A stretch of DNA of 29,997 nucleotides, taken from NCBI GenBank assembly GCA_031550095.1, contig JAVBOX010000064.1, forward strand, positions 1 through 29,997, read 5' to 3'. Source of the stretch: Avichristensenella sp031550095. Lineage in GTDB: Bacteria > Bacillota > Clostridia > Christensenellales > Aristaeellaceae. Each line of letters starts with the position of its first letter. The first letter of the stretch is position 1. Below the pieces are notes generated by a model. That model searched no databases. It was not told the DNA's origin and worked only from the letters and a program-made list of their open reading frames with translations. Shown piece after piece: positions 1 through 8,325 of this stretch. The position numbers and the translations under genes were made by a program.

Positions 1-924
1 GTGCCCAAGTACGAAAAGGACATCACGGAGATCGAAGGAAAGATCATCGCGATGTACGCGCGAGGGATGAGCACGCGACAGATTTCTGACCAGATCCGTG
101 ATATCTACGGGTTTGAGGTGAGCGAAGGGATGGTATCGGGGATCACAAACAAGCTGCTGCCGGAGATCGAGGCGTGGCAGAAGCGTCCGCTATCTTCGGT
201 GTATCCGATTGTGTTTATGGATGCGATCGTGTTCAACGTGCGAGAGAACAACGTAATCCGCAAACAGGCGGCGTATGTGATCCTGGGCGTAAGTGAGGAA
301 GGACACAAAGAGGTGCTCAGCATCACCATCGGTGAGACGGAAAGCGCGAAGTTCTGGCTCTCCGTGCTCAACGAGCTGAAGAACCGCGGCGTGAAGGACA
401 TCTTCGTGCTATGCGCGGATGGATTGTCCGGGATACAGGAGGCCATCGCCGCGGCTCACCCCCAAACGGAAGTGCAGCGCTGCATCGTCCATCTGGTGCG
501 CAATACCCTGCGGTACGTGGCGGATAAGGACAAGAAGGCCTTCGCCAATGACTTGAAAACCATCTACCACGCCCCGGATGAGGAGCACGCCCGCCACCGT
601 CTGAAAACCGTTACGGAAACCTGGAGCGCCAAGTATCCCGGCTGCATGAAACGCTGGGCGGATCATTGGGACGTCGTCAGCCCCATGTTCAAGTTCTCCC
701 TGGCGGTGCGAAAGGTCATCTACACGACCAACGCCATTGAAAGCCTCAACAGTGGATACCGCCGGCTGAACCGCAGCCGCAGCGTGTTCCCAAGCGCCGC
801 TTCCCTGCTCAAGGCGCTTTACTTGGCTACGGCGGAGCTGACCCGGAAATGGACTTTACCGCTTCGGAATTGGGGACAGGTCTATAACGAACTGGCCATC
901 ATGTACCCGGGCAGAATGGGCTAA
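1..924 (+). CDS. IS256-family transposase, 5' end cut by window edge
   Basis: Mutator/IS256-type DDE transposase that would move its own insertion sequence by cut-and-paste or copy-out transposition. Visible DDE residues, numbered from the first codon in the window: Asp74 in VFMDAI, Asp140 in CADGLSGI and Glu247 in TTNAIESLN, with the family CIVHLVRN motif after the second Asp. The frame is open at base 1 and the first residues (KYEKDITEIEGKI) correspond to an internal region of the family, where full proteins are about 400 aa. I therefore treat it as N-terminally truncated by the window by roughly 90 residues, not as a GTG start. The C-terminus looks intact. The right IS end was not located: no terminal repeat can be matched without the left end. 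Confidence 0.93.
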   Translation: MPKYEKDITEIEGKIIAMYARGMSTRQISDQIRDIYGFEVSEGMVSGITNKLLPEIEAWQKRPLSSVYPIVFMDAIVFNVRENNVIRKQAAYVILGVSEEGHKEVLSITIGETESAKFWLSVLNELKNRGVKDIFVLCADGLSGIQEAIAAAHPQTEVQRCIVHLVRNTLRYVADKDKKAFANDLKTIYHAPDEEHARHRLKTVTETWSAKYPGCMKRWADHWDVVSPMFKFSLAVRKVIYTTNAIESLNSGYRRLNRSRSVFPSAASLLKALYLATAELTRKWTLPLRNWGQVYNELAIMYPGRMG

Positions 925-1303
925 GCGGCCCCCGGCTTTGCTTCCCCGACCCCGCCAGCCTTGACAGAACGCCGATGAAAATGCTATCTTCACTTTGCCG
1001 ACGGCGACGGGAACCTTTGCGTGTGCAGACGCCTGGCGCCGTCATCCTCCCAGTTTGGCATTTTCATCGCCGACCCCTCAAGGCAAGCCGCCTTTGGCGG
1101 TGGCTCCTTGCTGGGGGCTAGACAGGCCACCGCCTCGGGCTCTGGAAACCTTGCCGCTCTCACGCTCGTTGCAGAAGGTGCCCTTTACAGAAAAGTTTGA
1201 ACAGCGCCTCGGCGATAAAATCACCCGCGAAGATTTCCCGCTGTTGAGTAACGATGAAGCATCTATCTTATCTCTGCTATCCGATATCAGCTCACCATAC
1301 AAC
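925..1303. other. Non-coding / decayed region downstream of transposase
   Basis: No intact gene is supported here. A 12-bp perfect inverted repeat (973-984 and 1058-1069, core GATGAAAATGC) flanks a 73-bp spacer. On the plus strand about 1186-1303 reads as an acidic, helical-looking peptide (containing GDKITREDFPLLSNDEAS) that could be the broken end of an old gene, but it has no start and no recognisable family. The right end of the IS256 element probably lies within this stretch. Confidence 0.4.
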
Positions 1304-1339
1304 AAAAGCGAGGGTAGGCATCCGCCTTCTCTCGCTTTT
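1304..1339. terminator. Rho-independent terminator-like hairpin
   Basis: A perfect 9-bp stem, AAAAGCGAG (1304-1312) with CTCGCTTTT (1331-1339), is followed by a short T run on the plus strand and by TTTT on the minus strand, so it may work in both directions. It lies between decayed plus-strand sequence and the 3' end of the minus-strand pseudogene. Confidence 0.6.
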
Positions 1340-1360
1340 TGGTGCCTTTTCATGGTGTTC

Positions 1361-1806
1361 TCATCGGCGACGGCGAACGTGAACATCTCGACTTTCCCTT
1401 CGTCGTCCATGCATGCATCGTATCGCCAAATACCAGATAGTTGCCTTCACCTTCGCCGCCTTCAAACTTGTAGGCATAGATGCCATTCTCTTCCATGGTG
1501 AAGGTGTTGGCATCGCCCATGACGATGGGCGCGGATTCAATGACATTCTTCCCTCCCTCGTTGAGCTCTGTCCGGCGAAGATGCCTCCGCGGTACATGAG
1601 CGCAAACTCGTCAAAAGGCCGACCGCCCTGGGCGATTTTGACCACGCCGTTGGGACAAACCGACACGGCGAAATTCCGTACCCTTAAAATTCCACTCCCT
1701 ATACGCAGAAAATATTGTTGGTTCCTTCTGCCGCGTGGGCAACCATCCCTATGCCCATAATCAAGCAAAGCGCCAGCACCAAGATTGGAGCAGGTACTTT
1801 TTTCAT
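1361..1806 (-). pseudogene. Decayed small secreted protein
   Basis: On the minus strand ATG at 1806-1804 opens a clean signal peptide (MKKVPAPILVLALCL, then a hydrophobic stretch ending AHA before AEG). A TAG stop follows after 35 codons at 1701-1699. Further on, another frame carries a protein-like segment (about 1560-1410: NVIESAPIVMGDANTFTMEE, then a Gly/Glu-rich NYLVFGDTMH piece), and a third frame continues with DDEGKVEMFTFAVADEN. I read this as one exported protein broken by at least one stop and two frameshifts. The family is not recognised. The neighbouring transposase and unrecognisable DNA fit a region of gene decay. Confidence 0.55.
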
Positions 1807-1918
1807 TTGATGCATCTTCGGTGTCGCAAGTTAGCAATATCTAATTCATCGAAAGGCATACTACCGCGCAAAAAAGGTTAATACGCCAAATGCAAAAAAT
1901 GGGCGCGAACTGAAATAA

Positions 1919-1938
1919 CATAGCGGAAAGCCGCTATG
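1919..1938 (-). terminator. Candidate terminator of the grd operon
   Basis: An 8-bp stem with a 4-nt loop (CATAGCGG, AAAG, CCGCTATG) lies about 65 bp downstream of the grdD stop. Read on the minus strand it is followed by TTATTTC, a moderate U-rich tract. It is the best 3' end candidate for the glycine reductase transcript. Confidence 0.55.
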
Positions 1939-2004
1939 AGCGGGAAAGAGCGGTCAAGCCCTCTCCGCGCCAATAGCGGCCTTGCTGTAAACCATGCCGT
2001 ATTG

Positions 2005-3132
2005 CTACAGAAAATCCGCCTCTTTCAACGCCTCAATGGCGGTTTCCTCATCCTCTTTGGCCACCATGATCACAGGGCCAGTACAGCCCATGCCGCTGGA
2101 GGCGTAAATACCCTTCTTCCAGAGGACGCGGACCGCGTCCTCTAGCACGAGGATTTCAACCCCTGTGATTTCCTCCGTGACCACCTTCTGGGGAGGTTGG
2201 GCGATCTTCTCTTCCTGGCTCTCCAGCGCTGCGGGTTTGTTCAAGTCGGCTAGGATGGCTTCCAGCCCGGCCTTCCGGGCGGCGGCAAACTCTGCTTTGA
2301 CCTTTTTGGCCAGGTTTCCCTGGGCGCATGCGCTCGCGTAGCGCAGGGCGCCAGCCACCACGGGAGCCCCTGAAGCCCGAGAAATGATGTTGACGATGTG
2401 GGAATAGCCGTCCCCGATGCCTGGGCCGTAGCCATCACCCAAGGATTCATAGTTGCCGCCCGTGGTGTAGGCGCTCATCAGCTTCATGACCACATTGCCG
2501 GTGAGGCTGTCCATCACCATGATATCCGGGATGCCTTGGAGCAAGTCGTTGCCCCGCATCACCACGCCGCCATCCGCCCGGGCGCTTTCGGTGAAGGCGA
2601 TGGTATAGCCGTTATCCGCCAGCTTCTTCAGCGCTCTCTCCACCTGCCTGGCACCGTCCAGGTTTAAAATCCCCACCGTTGGCGCCTGAACGCCACAGGC
2701 TTTCGCTGCCGCAATGGCGGAGATGGCGTTTTTCAGCATGGCGCTGACCCGCTCCGTATCGCTGGTGCCGGTGGTGGAGGCGATGTACATGGCTTTGCCA
2801 AAACCAGGGGTGATGACCCGCCCCACCGTGGAAACGCCGATGGGAAAGCTATAGTGCATGGTTACAGCCGCATCCAGCTCGCCGATATCCAGCATGGCGT
2901 CCATGCGCTTTTGGGCTTCCAAGGGATCGGTCTCTTCCAGCAGGACGACTTCCAGATCTGGCGCTTCCGCCAGCGCCGCGCCTCGCCGCATTTCCTCCGG
3001 CCCGTGTTCGCTGCCGGTTAGGGTGAGGCCAACCCGGGTTCTACGCCCAAAGCCGCCATGGAGAAGCATGGAAGATATCTCATCGAATACCTGGGCGATG
3101 GTTTCATTGATTTGCCTGTCCACTGATTTCAC
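2005..3132 (-). CDS. grdD: Glycine reductase protein C, subunit GrdD
   Basis: Small subunit of glycine reductase protein C. It takes the Se-carboxymethyl group from GrdA as an acetyl thioester on a Cys and releases acetyl phosphate by phosphorolysis. The protein is about 375 aa, the family length. The catalytic Cys is seen near the C-terminus in SSGMGCTGPV (Cys350 from the longest start), and the PlsX-like alpha/beta body is intact. The longest frame starts with GTG at 3132, directly after the grdC TAG stop. A second GTG at 3123 has an AGGTGA sequence 5 nt upstream and may be the real start. It is the last gene of the grd operon and translationally coupled to grdC. Confidence 0.95.
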   Translation of the reverse strand: MKSVDRQINETIAQVFDEISSMLLHGGFGRRTRVGLTLTGSEHGPEEMRRGAALAEAPDLEVVLLEETDPLEAQKRMDAMLDIGELDAAVTMHYSFPIGVSTVGRVITPGFGKAMYIASTTGTSDTERVSAMLKNAISAIAAAKACGVQAPTVGILNLDGARQVERALKKLADNGYTIAFTESARADGGVVMRGNDLLQGIPDIMVMDSLTGNVVMKLMSAYTTGGNYESLGDGYGPGIGDGYSHIVNIISRASGAPVVAGALRYASACAQGNLAKKVKAEFAAARKAGLEAILADLNKPAALESQEEKIAQPPQKVVTEEITGVEILVLEDAVRVLWKKGIYASSGMGCTGPVIMVAKEDEETAIEALKEADFL

Positions 3133-4677
3133 CTACTCTGCCCGAAGCGAAGAGGCAAACTTGGCCATCGCCTCGGCTATCATCCCGCGGATGCTGTCCT
3201 TGTCCAGCGCTTGTTCGGCGCCGGTCGCTCCGCTGTTCTTTTCGATGATAAAGGAAACGCCGTCAAACAGGTTGGTGAGCCGCCCTAGAAATAGGCTGCC
3301 CTTGCCGACGATCATCGCTCGGTTCAGCTCGCCGCCCAGCATCATGTCCCTGCAATGACCCAGAAAGGGCACGCCGGAGGGGATATGCCCCTGGGTCGGC
3401 GCGAAACCCGGCATGCTGATGCGGGCCACCACGTCGTTCAGTTCGCTTCGGTCGAAATCCTTCCGCATAACTCCCAAGGCGGCGATCATCTTGTAGTTGG
3501 CCTTGGGCACGTCTCCAGCCCCTGCCGGCTCCGTGATTTCCGGGTTCTGCATCTCAACGGAGAACGTATCGATTTCAGCCAGCTTGATGCCAGTGCGATC
3601 CAGTGGGGAGGCGACGATTGCCTGCATGACCGCCTGGGGCGACGCTCCGCTGCCGATGGTATGTCTGCCCACCGCGTCGGTGCGGATGATGGGGGAAACC
3701 CCGTCATTCTCCCCGATATGGATGGCAAAGGCCCCAAGCATGTCCTCCAGAACAGGCAGACCTTTCTTCACGTGATCCTTGCCGTTGAGCCCCAGCTTTG
3801 CGGAAGCGCCGCCGGCCAGAACCACTACGTTCTTGTAGATGCCGCTCTGTACAAGCGCCGCGGCTTCCACCATGGCGTGAACCGGGCCCGCGCAGAAGCT
3901 CCGGGTATCGCTGCCCGTAGCGTTGACGCAGTCGCAGATCTCGCCGATAGCCTTGGCGAAGTTGCCGCCGCCCCGCTGGTTCATATCGCCGCAGGCTTCC
4001 TCGGAGCACTCAATGATGTACTCCACTTCCTCCGCCTTCAGGCCGGTTTTTGCGAACAACAGCGAAAGCCCGAAGGCTGCGGATGCTTTACTCACCAGGT
4101 TTTCAAACATCACGTGGTCGCTTAATGCTGCGTCAAAATCATGGGCCTTTTTGACGCAGCCGATGAGCTTGCCGTAGAGATACATGGGCTCCGCCCTGTG
4201 TTCCGCCACAAGAGCCTCGATCTGCGGCAGCTCCCCATGGCCTTTTTCCAGCTTCGCAAGGGTTTTCCAGCCTTTGATAACGGGATGAGCCTGAAGCTTA
4301 TCCAGAATGGCCCGTTGGAAGCCTTCCTCCAGGAGCACCAGGTCGAACATGTCCACCGCCTTCATCAGGCCGAGGAACTCATCCATGGGCATGATTTCGC
4401 CGTGCTTGCCGTCTCGCGCCGCGCCAGGGATAGGATGCTCATACCAGGGGCGCTGAATGCCGTCCAGGGCATGGGGCCGTTGATTGCCGATGTAAACCTG
4501 GTTGGGGGGATAGCCAACCGCGTCCTCAAAGGAGCGCAGGTGTCCCGGCAGTTCTTTTAGATAGTCGGATTCGGGATGAAGGCGCTGTTCGCTCGTTTGG
4601 GTGCTGCCCTGATGCAGCACCATGTCCGGCACCTGGATCAGAGCATAGCTGGCCCCGCGCAAAACCGGGAAGCTCAT
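3133..4677 (-). CDS. grdC: Glycine reductase protein C, subunit GrdC
   Basis: Large subunit of protein C, related to the thiolase/beta-ketoacyl-ACP synthase III fold, which works with GrdD to make acetyl phosphate from selenoprotein-bound glycine carbon. Start ATG at 4677 (MSFPVLRGASYALIQVPDMV) has GGAGGTG 5 nt upstream. The frame stays open 72 nt further upstream, but that extension has no ribosome site and is not family-like. The resulting length of 514 aa agrees with the usual size of about 512. The glycine-rich GGASAKLGLNGKDH segment and the SFCAGPVHAMVEAA segment lie in the conserved core. A 166-bp gap with hairpins separates it from grdB; grdD follows immediately. Confidence 0.95.
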   Translation of the reverse strand: MSFPVLRGASYALIQVPDMVLHQGSTQTSEQRLHPESDYLKELPGHLRSFEDAVGYPPNQVYIGNQRPHALDGIQRPWYEHPIPGAARDGKHGEIMPMDEFLGLMKAVDMFDLVLLEEGFQRAILDKLQAHPVIKGWKTLAKLEKGHGELPQIEALVAEHRAEPMYLYGKLIGCVKKAHDFDAALSDHVMFENLVSKASAAFGLSLLFAKTGLKAEEVEYIIECSEEACGDMNQRGGGNFAKAIGEICDCVNATGSDTRSFCAGPVHAMVEAAALVQSGIYKNVVVLAGGASAKLGLNGKDHVKKGLPVLEDMLGAFAIHIGENDGVSPIIRTDAVGRHTIGSGASPQAVMQAIVASPLDRTGIKLAEIDTFSVEMQNPEITEPAGAGDVPKANYKMIAALGVMRKDFDRSELNDVVARISMPGFAPTQGHIPSGVPFLGHCRDMMLGGELNRAMIVGKGSLFLGRLTNLFDGVSFIIEKNSGATGAEQALDKDSIRGMIAEAMAKFASSLRAE

Positions 4678-4843
4678 GGATTCACCTCCGTTGTTTCTTG
4701 AAAAGAAAGGCTGCCATGATAAACACGGCAAAACGCCAAGGGATTTCACCCTTGAACACCCATCGGAGAGGGTAACACCTCTTCGCGGGGTCTGGGACAG
4801 AATCCCAGTGCGCTTCCCTTATCGCGGCAGCCCCATATTATCG
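4678..4843 (-). other. grdB-grdC intercistronic region with hairpins
   Basis: This is by far the largest gap within the grd operon. On the minus strand it contains a 6-bp hairpin CTGGGA-TTCTG-TCCCAG (4792-4808) and a smaller AAGGG/CCCTT element nearer grdC. Neither is followed by a T run, so they look more like RNA processing or stability elements than terminators. No promoter with both boxes was found. Confidence 0.4.
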
Positions 4844-6142
4844 TTAGTCCTTGAATACCGTCTGCCCATCAACCTCGGTACAAAGGGCTTTCAGAGCCTT
4901 CCGTACCAGCTTGCGCCGCAGTTCTTTTTCATCCGCCGGGGCAAGCTCGGGGTTGCCCAAGGGATAGGGGATGGCCACGGTGGGTACGATCCGGTTCGCG
5001 CCAACCGTTAGCGAGATGGGAACCACTGTGCACATATGCACAACCGGGAGGCCGTGCCTCTCGATTTCCTTAACCATCGTTGCGCCGCAACGTGTGCATG
5101 TCCCTCAAGTGGATGTGAGGATCACGCCCTCAACGTTATCGGCGAGCAGTTGCTCGGCGATTTCAGCCGCAAACTTTTTGGAGCTGGCAACGGAGGTGCC
5201 GTTGCCAACGGTGGCGTACCAGTAATCGTGCAAGGAGCCGATTTCGCCTGCCGCAACCATTTCCTTGATCACATCCACCGGAAGGACGCGATCCAGATCC
5301 TGGTTGGCATACACGGGGTCATAGCCACCGTGGGCGGTCTCCCCATTTTCCATGGTGAAATCGTTGATATCCTTCAGGCTGTACTTGCCATACTTCGAGG
5401 CGCTGGAGGATTCGATGCGGTCCGGATTCCCCTTTGGCACTGGGCCGCCGGAAGAAACCAGAGCAATCCGCGCTTTCGTGATGTCGCGAATGGCAGGTTG
5501 GGGGTCCACCCGGTCGAACGCGGGCATGGGGTATTCGGTGACGAACGCCTCTCCCTTGATCTTCTTGACCAGCATGTTAACCGCCCGCTTGGAACCGCGC
5601 TCGGAAGCGAAGAAGTTTACCCGGAGGCCTTTCTCGATGAAGCCTTCGGTGACGGCCTCGCCCAGAATCAGCTTCTTGGCGATAGCCGCCATTTCCGGCA
5701 CAGCCTTGCGCATGGTGGCGGCAGAGTCACCTGTGGACACAAAGTACCCATAGCGCTTAAACCCATCAATACCGGGATTCTCGATGTACATGCCTCCCAC
5801 CACCGGGATATGCAGACTTTCATCCACCAGCTTGGCTACGGTGCCGCACGCCATGCCGTAACGGCCGGCGTTAAACGCGGGTCCGACGATGACCAGATCC
5901 GGTGCGCTTTCTTTGATCATGTTCAGCACTGTGTCGGAAGCCGCTTCAAGGTTTTCGTTGAAGTAGGTGTCTCCGCAGACGACAGTGGCCACGATCTCGG
6001 CGGTATCGCCCAGTGCCGCTTGGAAGGCCATGCCTGGTCCTACGACACCGTCCCGCTTTTCAGGCATCACATTGGCCTTTTCCTCGCCGCCAATGCCGGC
6101 GAAGAATTGGTTGATGTAATGAACAACTCTTTTCTTACTCAA
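4844..6142 (-). CDS. grdB: Glycine reductase protein B selenoprotein subunit GrdB (UGA = Sec346)
   Basis: Selenocysteine subunit of the substrate-specific protein B, which with the GrdE-derived subunits binds glycine as a Schiff base and passes its carbon to GrdA. The minus frame runs to ...VILTST, then TGA at 5107-5105, then GTCTRCGATMVKEIERHG to a TAA at 4844. The result is the family UxxCxxC redox motif and 432 aa, the expected size (about 436). The start is TTG at 6142 (SKKRVVHYINQF), preceded by AAGGGGGA at good spacing; there is no nearby ATG. Treating the TGA as a stop would lose 86 residues including the conserved C-terminus. It lies 39 bp after grdA. A compact hairpin begins 12 nt after the UGA. 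Confidence 0.97.
5078..5092 (-). promoter_or_regulatory. Candidate SECIS hairpin of grdB
   Basis: Starting 12 nt after the UGA on the minus strand, CGTTGC-GGC-GCAACG forms a perfect 6-bp stem with a 3-nt loop inside the coding sequence. Bacterial SECIS elements are short hairpins just downstream of the Sec codon, bound by SelB. Position and perfection fit; SelB binding is inferred. Confidence 0.65.
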
Positions 6143-6181
6143 TTTGCGTCCCCCTTTCGTAACGATATTGGAAGATATGGG

Positions 6182-6634
6182 TTACGCCCTGTACGTCTCG
6201 ACCTCTGCCTTGATGGCGTCCACGTCCAGCACCATTTCCATCATGGAAATCTGCTCTTCGTACACGGCTGGGTCAATTTCATCCTTCATTTCGAAGATGT
6301 GATACGCCTTGAGTCCCAACTGGACTCCTGCCAAAGGACCTGCGAAGGTGGGATCGCCTGCGGATACGGTTTCCGCGGCCAAACCGGAGGCCTCAGCCTC
6401 GGCGCCGCCCAGGATGACTACCAGTTCATCCTTGCCGTACTTTTCCGCCAAATCCTTGATCCTCGCCTGGTTTTCCAGATCCATGGCGCCTGCGGACGTT
6501 CAAACGAAGCACTCGGTGGTGGAGAAGACCACCTCAGCGCCTGCTGACTTGACACATTCTTCAATGGCCATGCCTGGAATGCCGTCCCGATCGCCAAGAA
6601 TGGCGACCCTCTTGCCCTTGAGAATATTATCCAT
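6182..6634 (-). CDS. grdA: Glycine reductase selenoprotein A, GrdA (UGA = Sec45)
   Basis: Small selenoprotein that carries the carboxymethyl group as a selenoether between proteins B and C; thioredoxin then regenerates it. ATG at 6634 has AAGGAG upstream. The N-terminal part (MDNILKGKRVAILGDRDGIP) runs to STTECFV, then TGA at 6502-6500, then TSAGAMDLENQ and on to a TAA at 6182. The CxxU motif (C42-F-V-U45) is the catalytic selenide centre, and the 150-aa length is typical. An automatic caller could mistake the 3' part for a separate gene beginning at MDLENQ. It sits 46 bp downstream of grdE and 39 bp upstream of grdB. Confidence 0.97.
6467..6478 (-). promoter_or_regulatory. Possible SECIS core of grdA
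   Basis: About 21 nt after the grdA UGA the minus strand has CTGG-AAAA-CCAG, with a possible CGC/GCG outer pairing around an internal loop. The location is right for a bacterial SECIS, but the stem is short, so this is a weak call. Confidence 0.4.
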
Positions 6635-6680
6635 AGCAGAAAAACTCCTTTCCGGGATGATAAATATCTGTAAAAACCGT

Positions 6681-7967
6681 TTAGATGGTTTTCGCAGTGA
6701 GGTTATGGAATCCCAGCTCGTTGGTCGCCCCGGTGATGACCTGGATCTCCGCCTGTATGCTGCCGTCCGGCAGGAGGCTTCCATCCCAGCCGCCGGCAAT
6801 GACATTGGCCACTTCCGGGTAGCCGATGACCTTGTCCATCTTGGGCAGGGTGATGACCATGTTGGCGTTGCCCGCAGTGACACACGCGTTGCCAAGCGGG
6901 GTGGAATCTGCCAGGGACTGGGAACCGCCGTCTTGCCCCGCGTACTCGTCCGTGATCAGAACGGACTTGACACCCAGCTTCTCAATCTTGTTGCAGTTCA
7001 TGACCAAATCGGCATCCGGGTTGCCAAAGCCTTCCTCGGAGATGATCACGGCGTCCGCTCCCAGGAACTCCACCAGCTTGGCGGTCATGTTTGAGGAACG
7101 CTCCTTATCCATGAGGGTGACATTTTCATTGGTGATTACGCAGCCCAGGAAGTTGATGGTCTTGCCGTGCTGTTCATAGAGATCCGCCACGACAGGGCTG
7201 TTTTCATGGACATAGGTGGGGTTCTTGTCGCACGCGGAAACGCAGTTGCCGCTGACGATGGCGCCGTCCATGGTTTCGGTGGGATAGATGAATGTGGGCA
7301 CAATCTGTTTCACATCCACGCCGTAAAAGTAGGTGTTATGCAGAAGTCCCTGGGTTTGAAGCATATACACGTAAACCACCTTGGGAAGGTTCGGATATTG
7401 GGCCACCTGCTCCAGAAGGGGTTTGGTCTCATAGGCCTTGATCTCGTCAGGCGCCATGTCCTTGCCGCTTTGGCCCAGATAGTTGGCAGCGCGGAAGCCC
7501 GCCAGACGGACGACCACCTCGTGCTCGTGCTGATTGAGGCTGTCGATGGGCTCTACCTTTACCACAACATTGCAATTTTTTGAGAAGGGCGTGTAGTCGG
7601 CGCCAGGGCCTGTCATGTCGATGATGCCCTCCTGAAAGCCGACGATTTTGCCCGTCGTAACCACCGCGGCGCCCTTGAGCACATGGGTCCGGCCGCTGCC
7701 GACCTGCTCAACTCCTGACAGGAACCCCGGGAAAATCCCGCCGGGGCCCTGGACCTTGACACGGGGCTCTACAACGTCCTTCACCGGGAGGATGCGGACG
7801 GATTCGCCAGGCCGAACCAGAAACACCTCAACGGACTTGATCCGCTCGTCGTCGCCGGCGATCTTTATGAGTTCCGCTTCATTTACATACAACACGCCGC
7901 TTTTCACCGATGTCTTTTCGGCGAACTGGACATCCTTGATAAAAATATTGCCTATTTCTAGCCGCAT
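6681..7967 (-). CDS. grdE: Glycine reductase protein B proprotein GrdE
   Basis: Proprotein of the two carbonyl-bearing subunits of protein B. Family members cleave themselves at an Asn-Cys bond and convert the new N-terminal Cys into a pyruvoyl-type group that binds glycine. Here the site is visible as SGNCVSACDK with Asn241-Cys242, and the length is 428 aa, both as in characterised GrdE proteins. Start ATG at 7967 (MRLEIGNIFIKDVQFAEK) has only a weak GAGGG site, perhaps compensated by the 24-bp spacing from trxA. TAA at 6681. It acts in the cytoplasm together with GrdB. Confidence 0.96.
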   Translation of the reverse strand: MRLEIGNIFIKDVQFAEKTSVKSGVLYVNEAELIKIAGDDERIKSVEVFLVRPGESVRILPVKDVVEPRVKVQGPGGIFPGFLSGVEQVGSGRTHVLKGAAVVTTGKIVGFQEGIIDMTGPGADYTPFSKNCNVVVKVEPIDSLNQHEHEVVVRLAGFRAANYLGQSGKDMAPDEIKAYETKPLLEQVAQYPNLPKVVYVYMLQTQGLLHNTYFYGVDVKQIVPTFIYPTETMDGAIVSGNCVSACDKNPTYVHENSPVVADLYEQHGKTINFLGCVITNENVTLMDKERSSNMTAKLVEFLGADAVIISEEGFGNPDADLVMNCNKIEKLGVKSVLITDEYAGQDGGSQSLADSTPLGNACVTAGNANMVITLPKMDKVIGYPEVANVIAGGWDGSLLPDGSIQAEIQVITGATNELGFHNLTAKTI

Positions 7968-7991
7968 GTTAAACCCTCGCTTTCAAGCTCT

Positions 7992-8312
7992 TCAGCCTAT
8001 AAGTTCGTCCAGCTTGGCCTGCACTGCGGCCATCTCAATAGCGTCCTTTTCAAAGACAAAGGCTTTTTCTCCATCCTTGTAGAAGACAAAGGTAGGTTGC
8101 CCCATAACCTTCTGGGCTATCGCTAAGCGCTTGTTGCCCGTTGTGTCCAGGCTGCAGAACTTTGCGCGCCCTTCATTTTTCGCCACAAAGGCTTCCACAT
8201 CGGGCATAAGCGCCATGCAAGGTTCGCACTTGGGGCTCCAGAAGTCTACAAAGACGACTCCCTTGTGCCCAAGCACTTCGGCGTCAAAGTTTTCCTTGTT
8301 TACCTCAAACAT
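7992..8312 (-). CDS. trxA: Glycine-reductase-linked thioredoxin
   Basis: Thioredoxin that feeds electrons to GrdA to reduce the selenoether/selenylsulfide. The 106-aa protein has the thioredoxin fold order, but its active site is WSPKCEPC (Cys29, Cys32) instead of WCGPC; the cis-Pro is in QPTFVFY. The CEPC variant is what I recall for thioredoxins encoded in grd operons and suggests specialisation for this partner set. A strong AAAGGAGG precedes the ATG. It lies 13 bp after trxB and 24 bp before grdE. Confidence 0.95.
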   Translation of the reverse strand: MFEVNKENFDAEVLGHKGVVFVDFWSPKCEPCMALMPDVEAFVAKNEGRAKFCSLDTTGNKRLAIAQKVMGQPTFVFYKDGEKAFVFEKDAIEMAAVQAKLDELIG

Positions 8313-8325
8313 TCTGTTTCCTCCT

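Noticed and set aside
973..1069. 12-bp inverted repeat as terminal repeats of the IS256 element
   Set aside because: Both arms lie downstream of the transposase and only 73 bp apart; they cannot bound the element.
5105..6142. grdB and grdA seen as broken genes stopped by UGA
   Set aside because: Both continue in the same frame into conserved family sequence (GTCTRCG and TSAGAMDLENQ), and a full Sec machinery with tRNA-Sec is present, so UGA is read as Sec.
5036..6547. Long plus-strand open frame (503 codons) over grdB/grdA
   Set aside because: It is antisense to well-recognised genes, His/Gly-rich and without family features; a by-product of high GC codon use.
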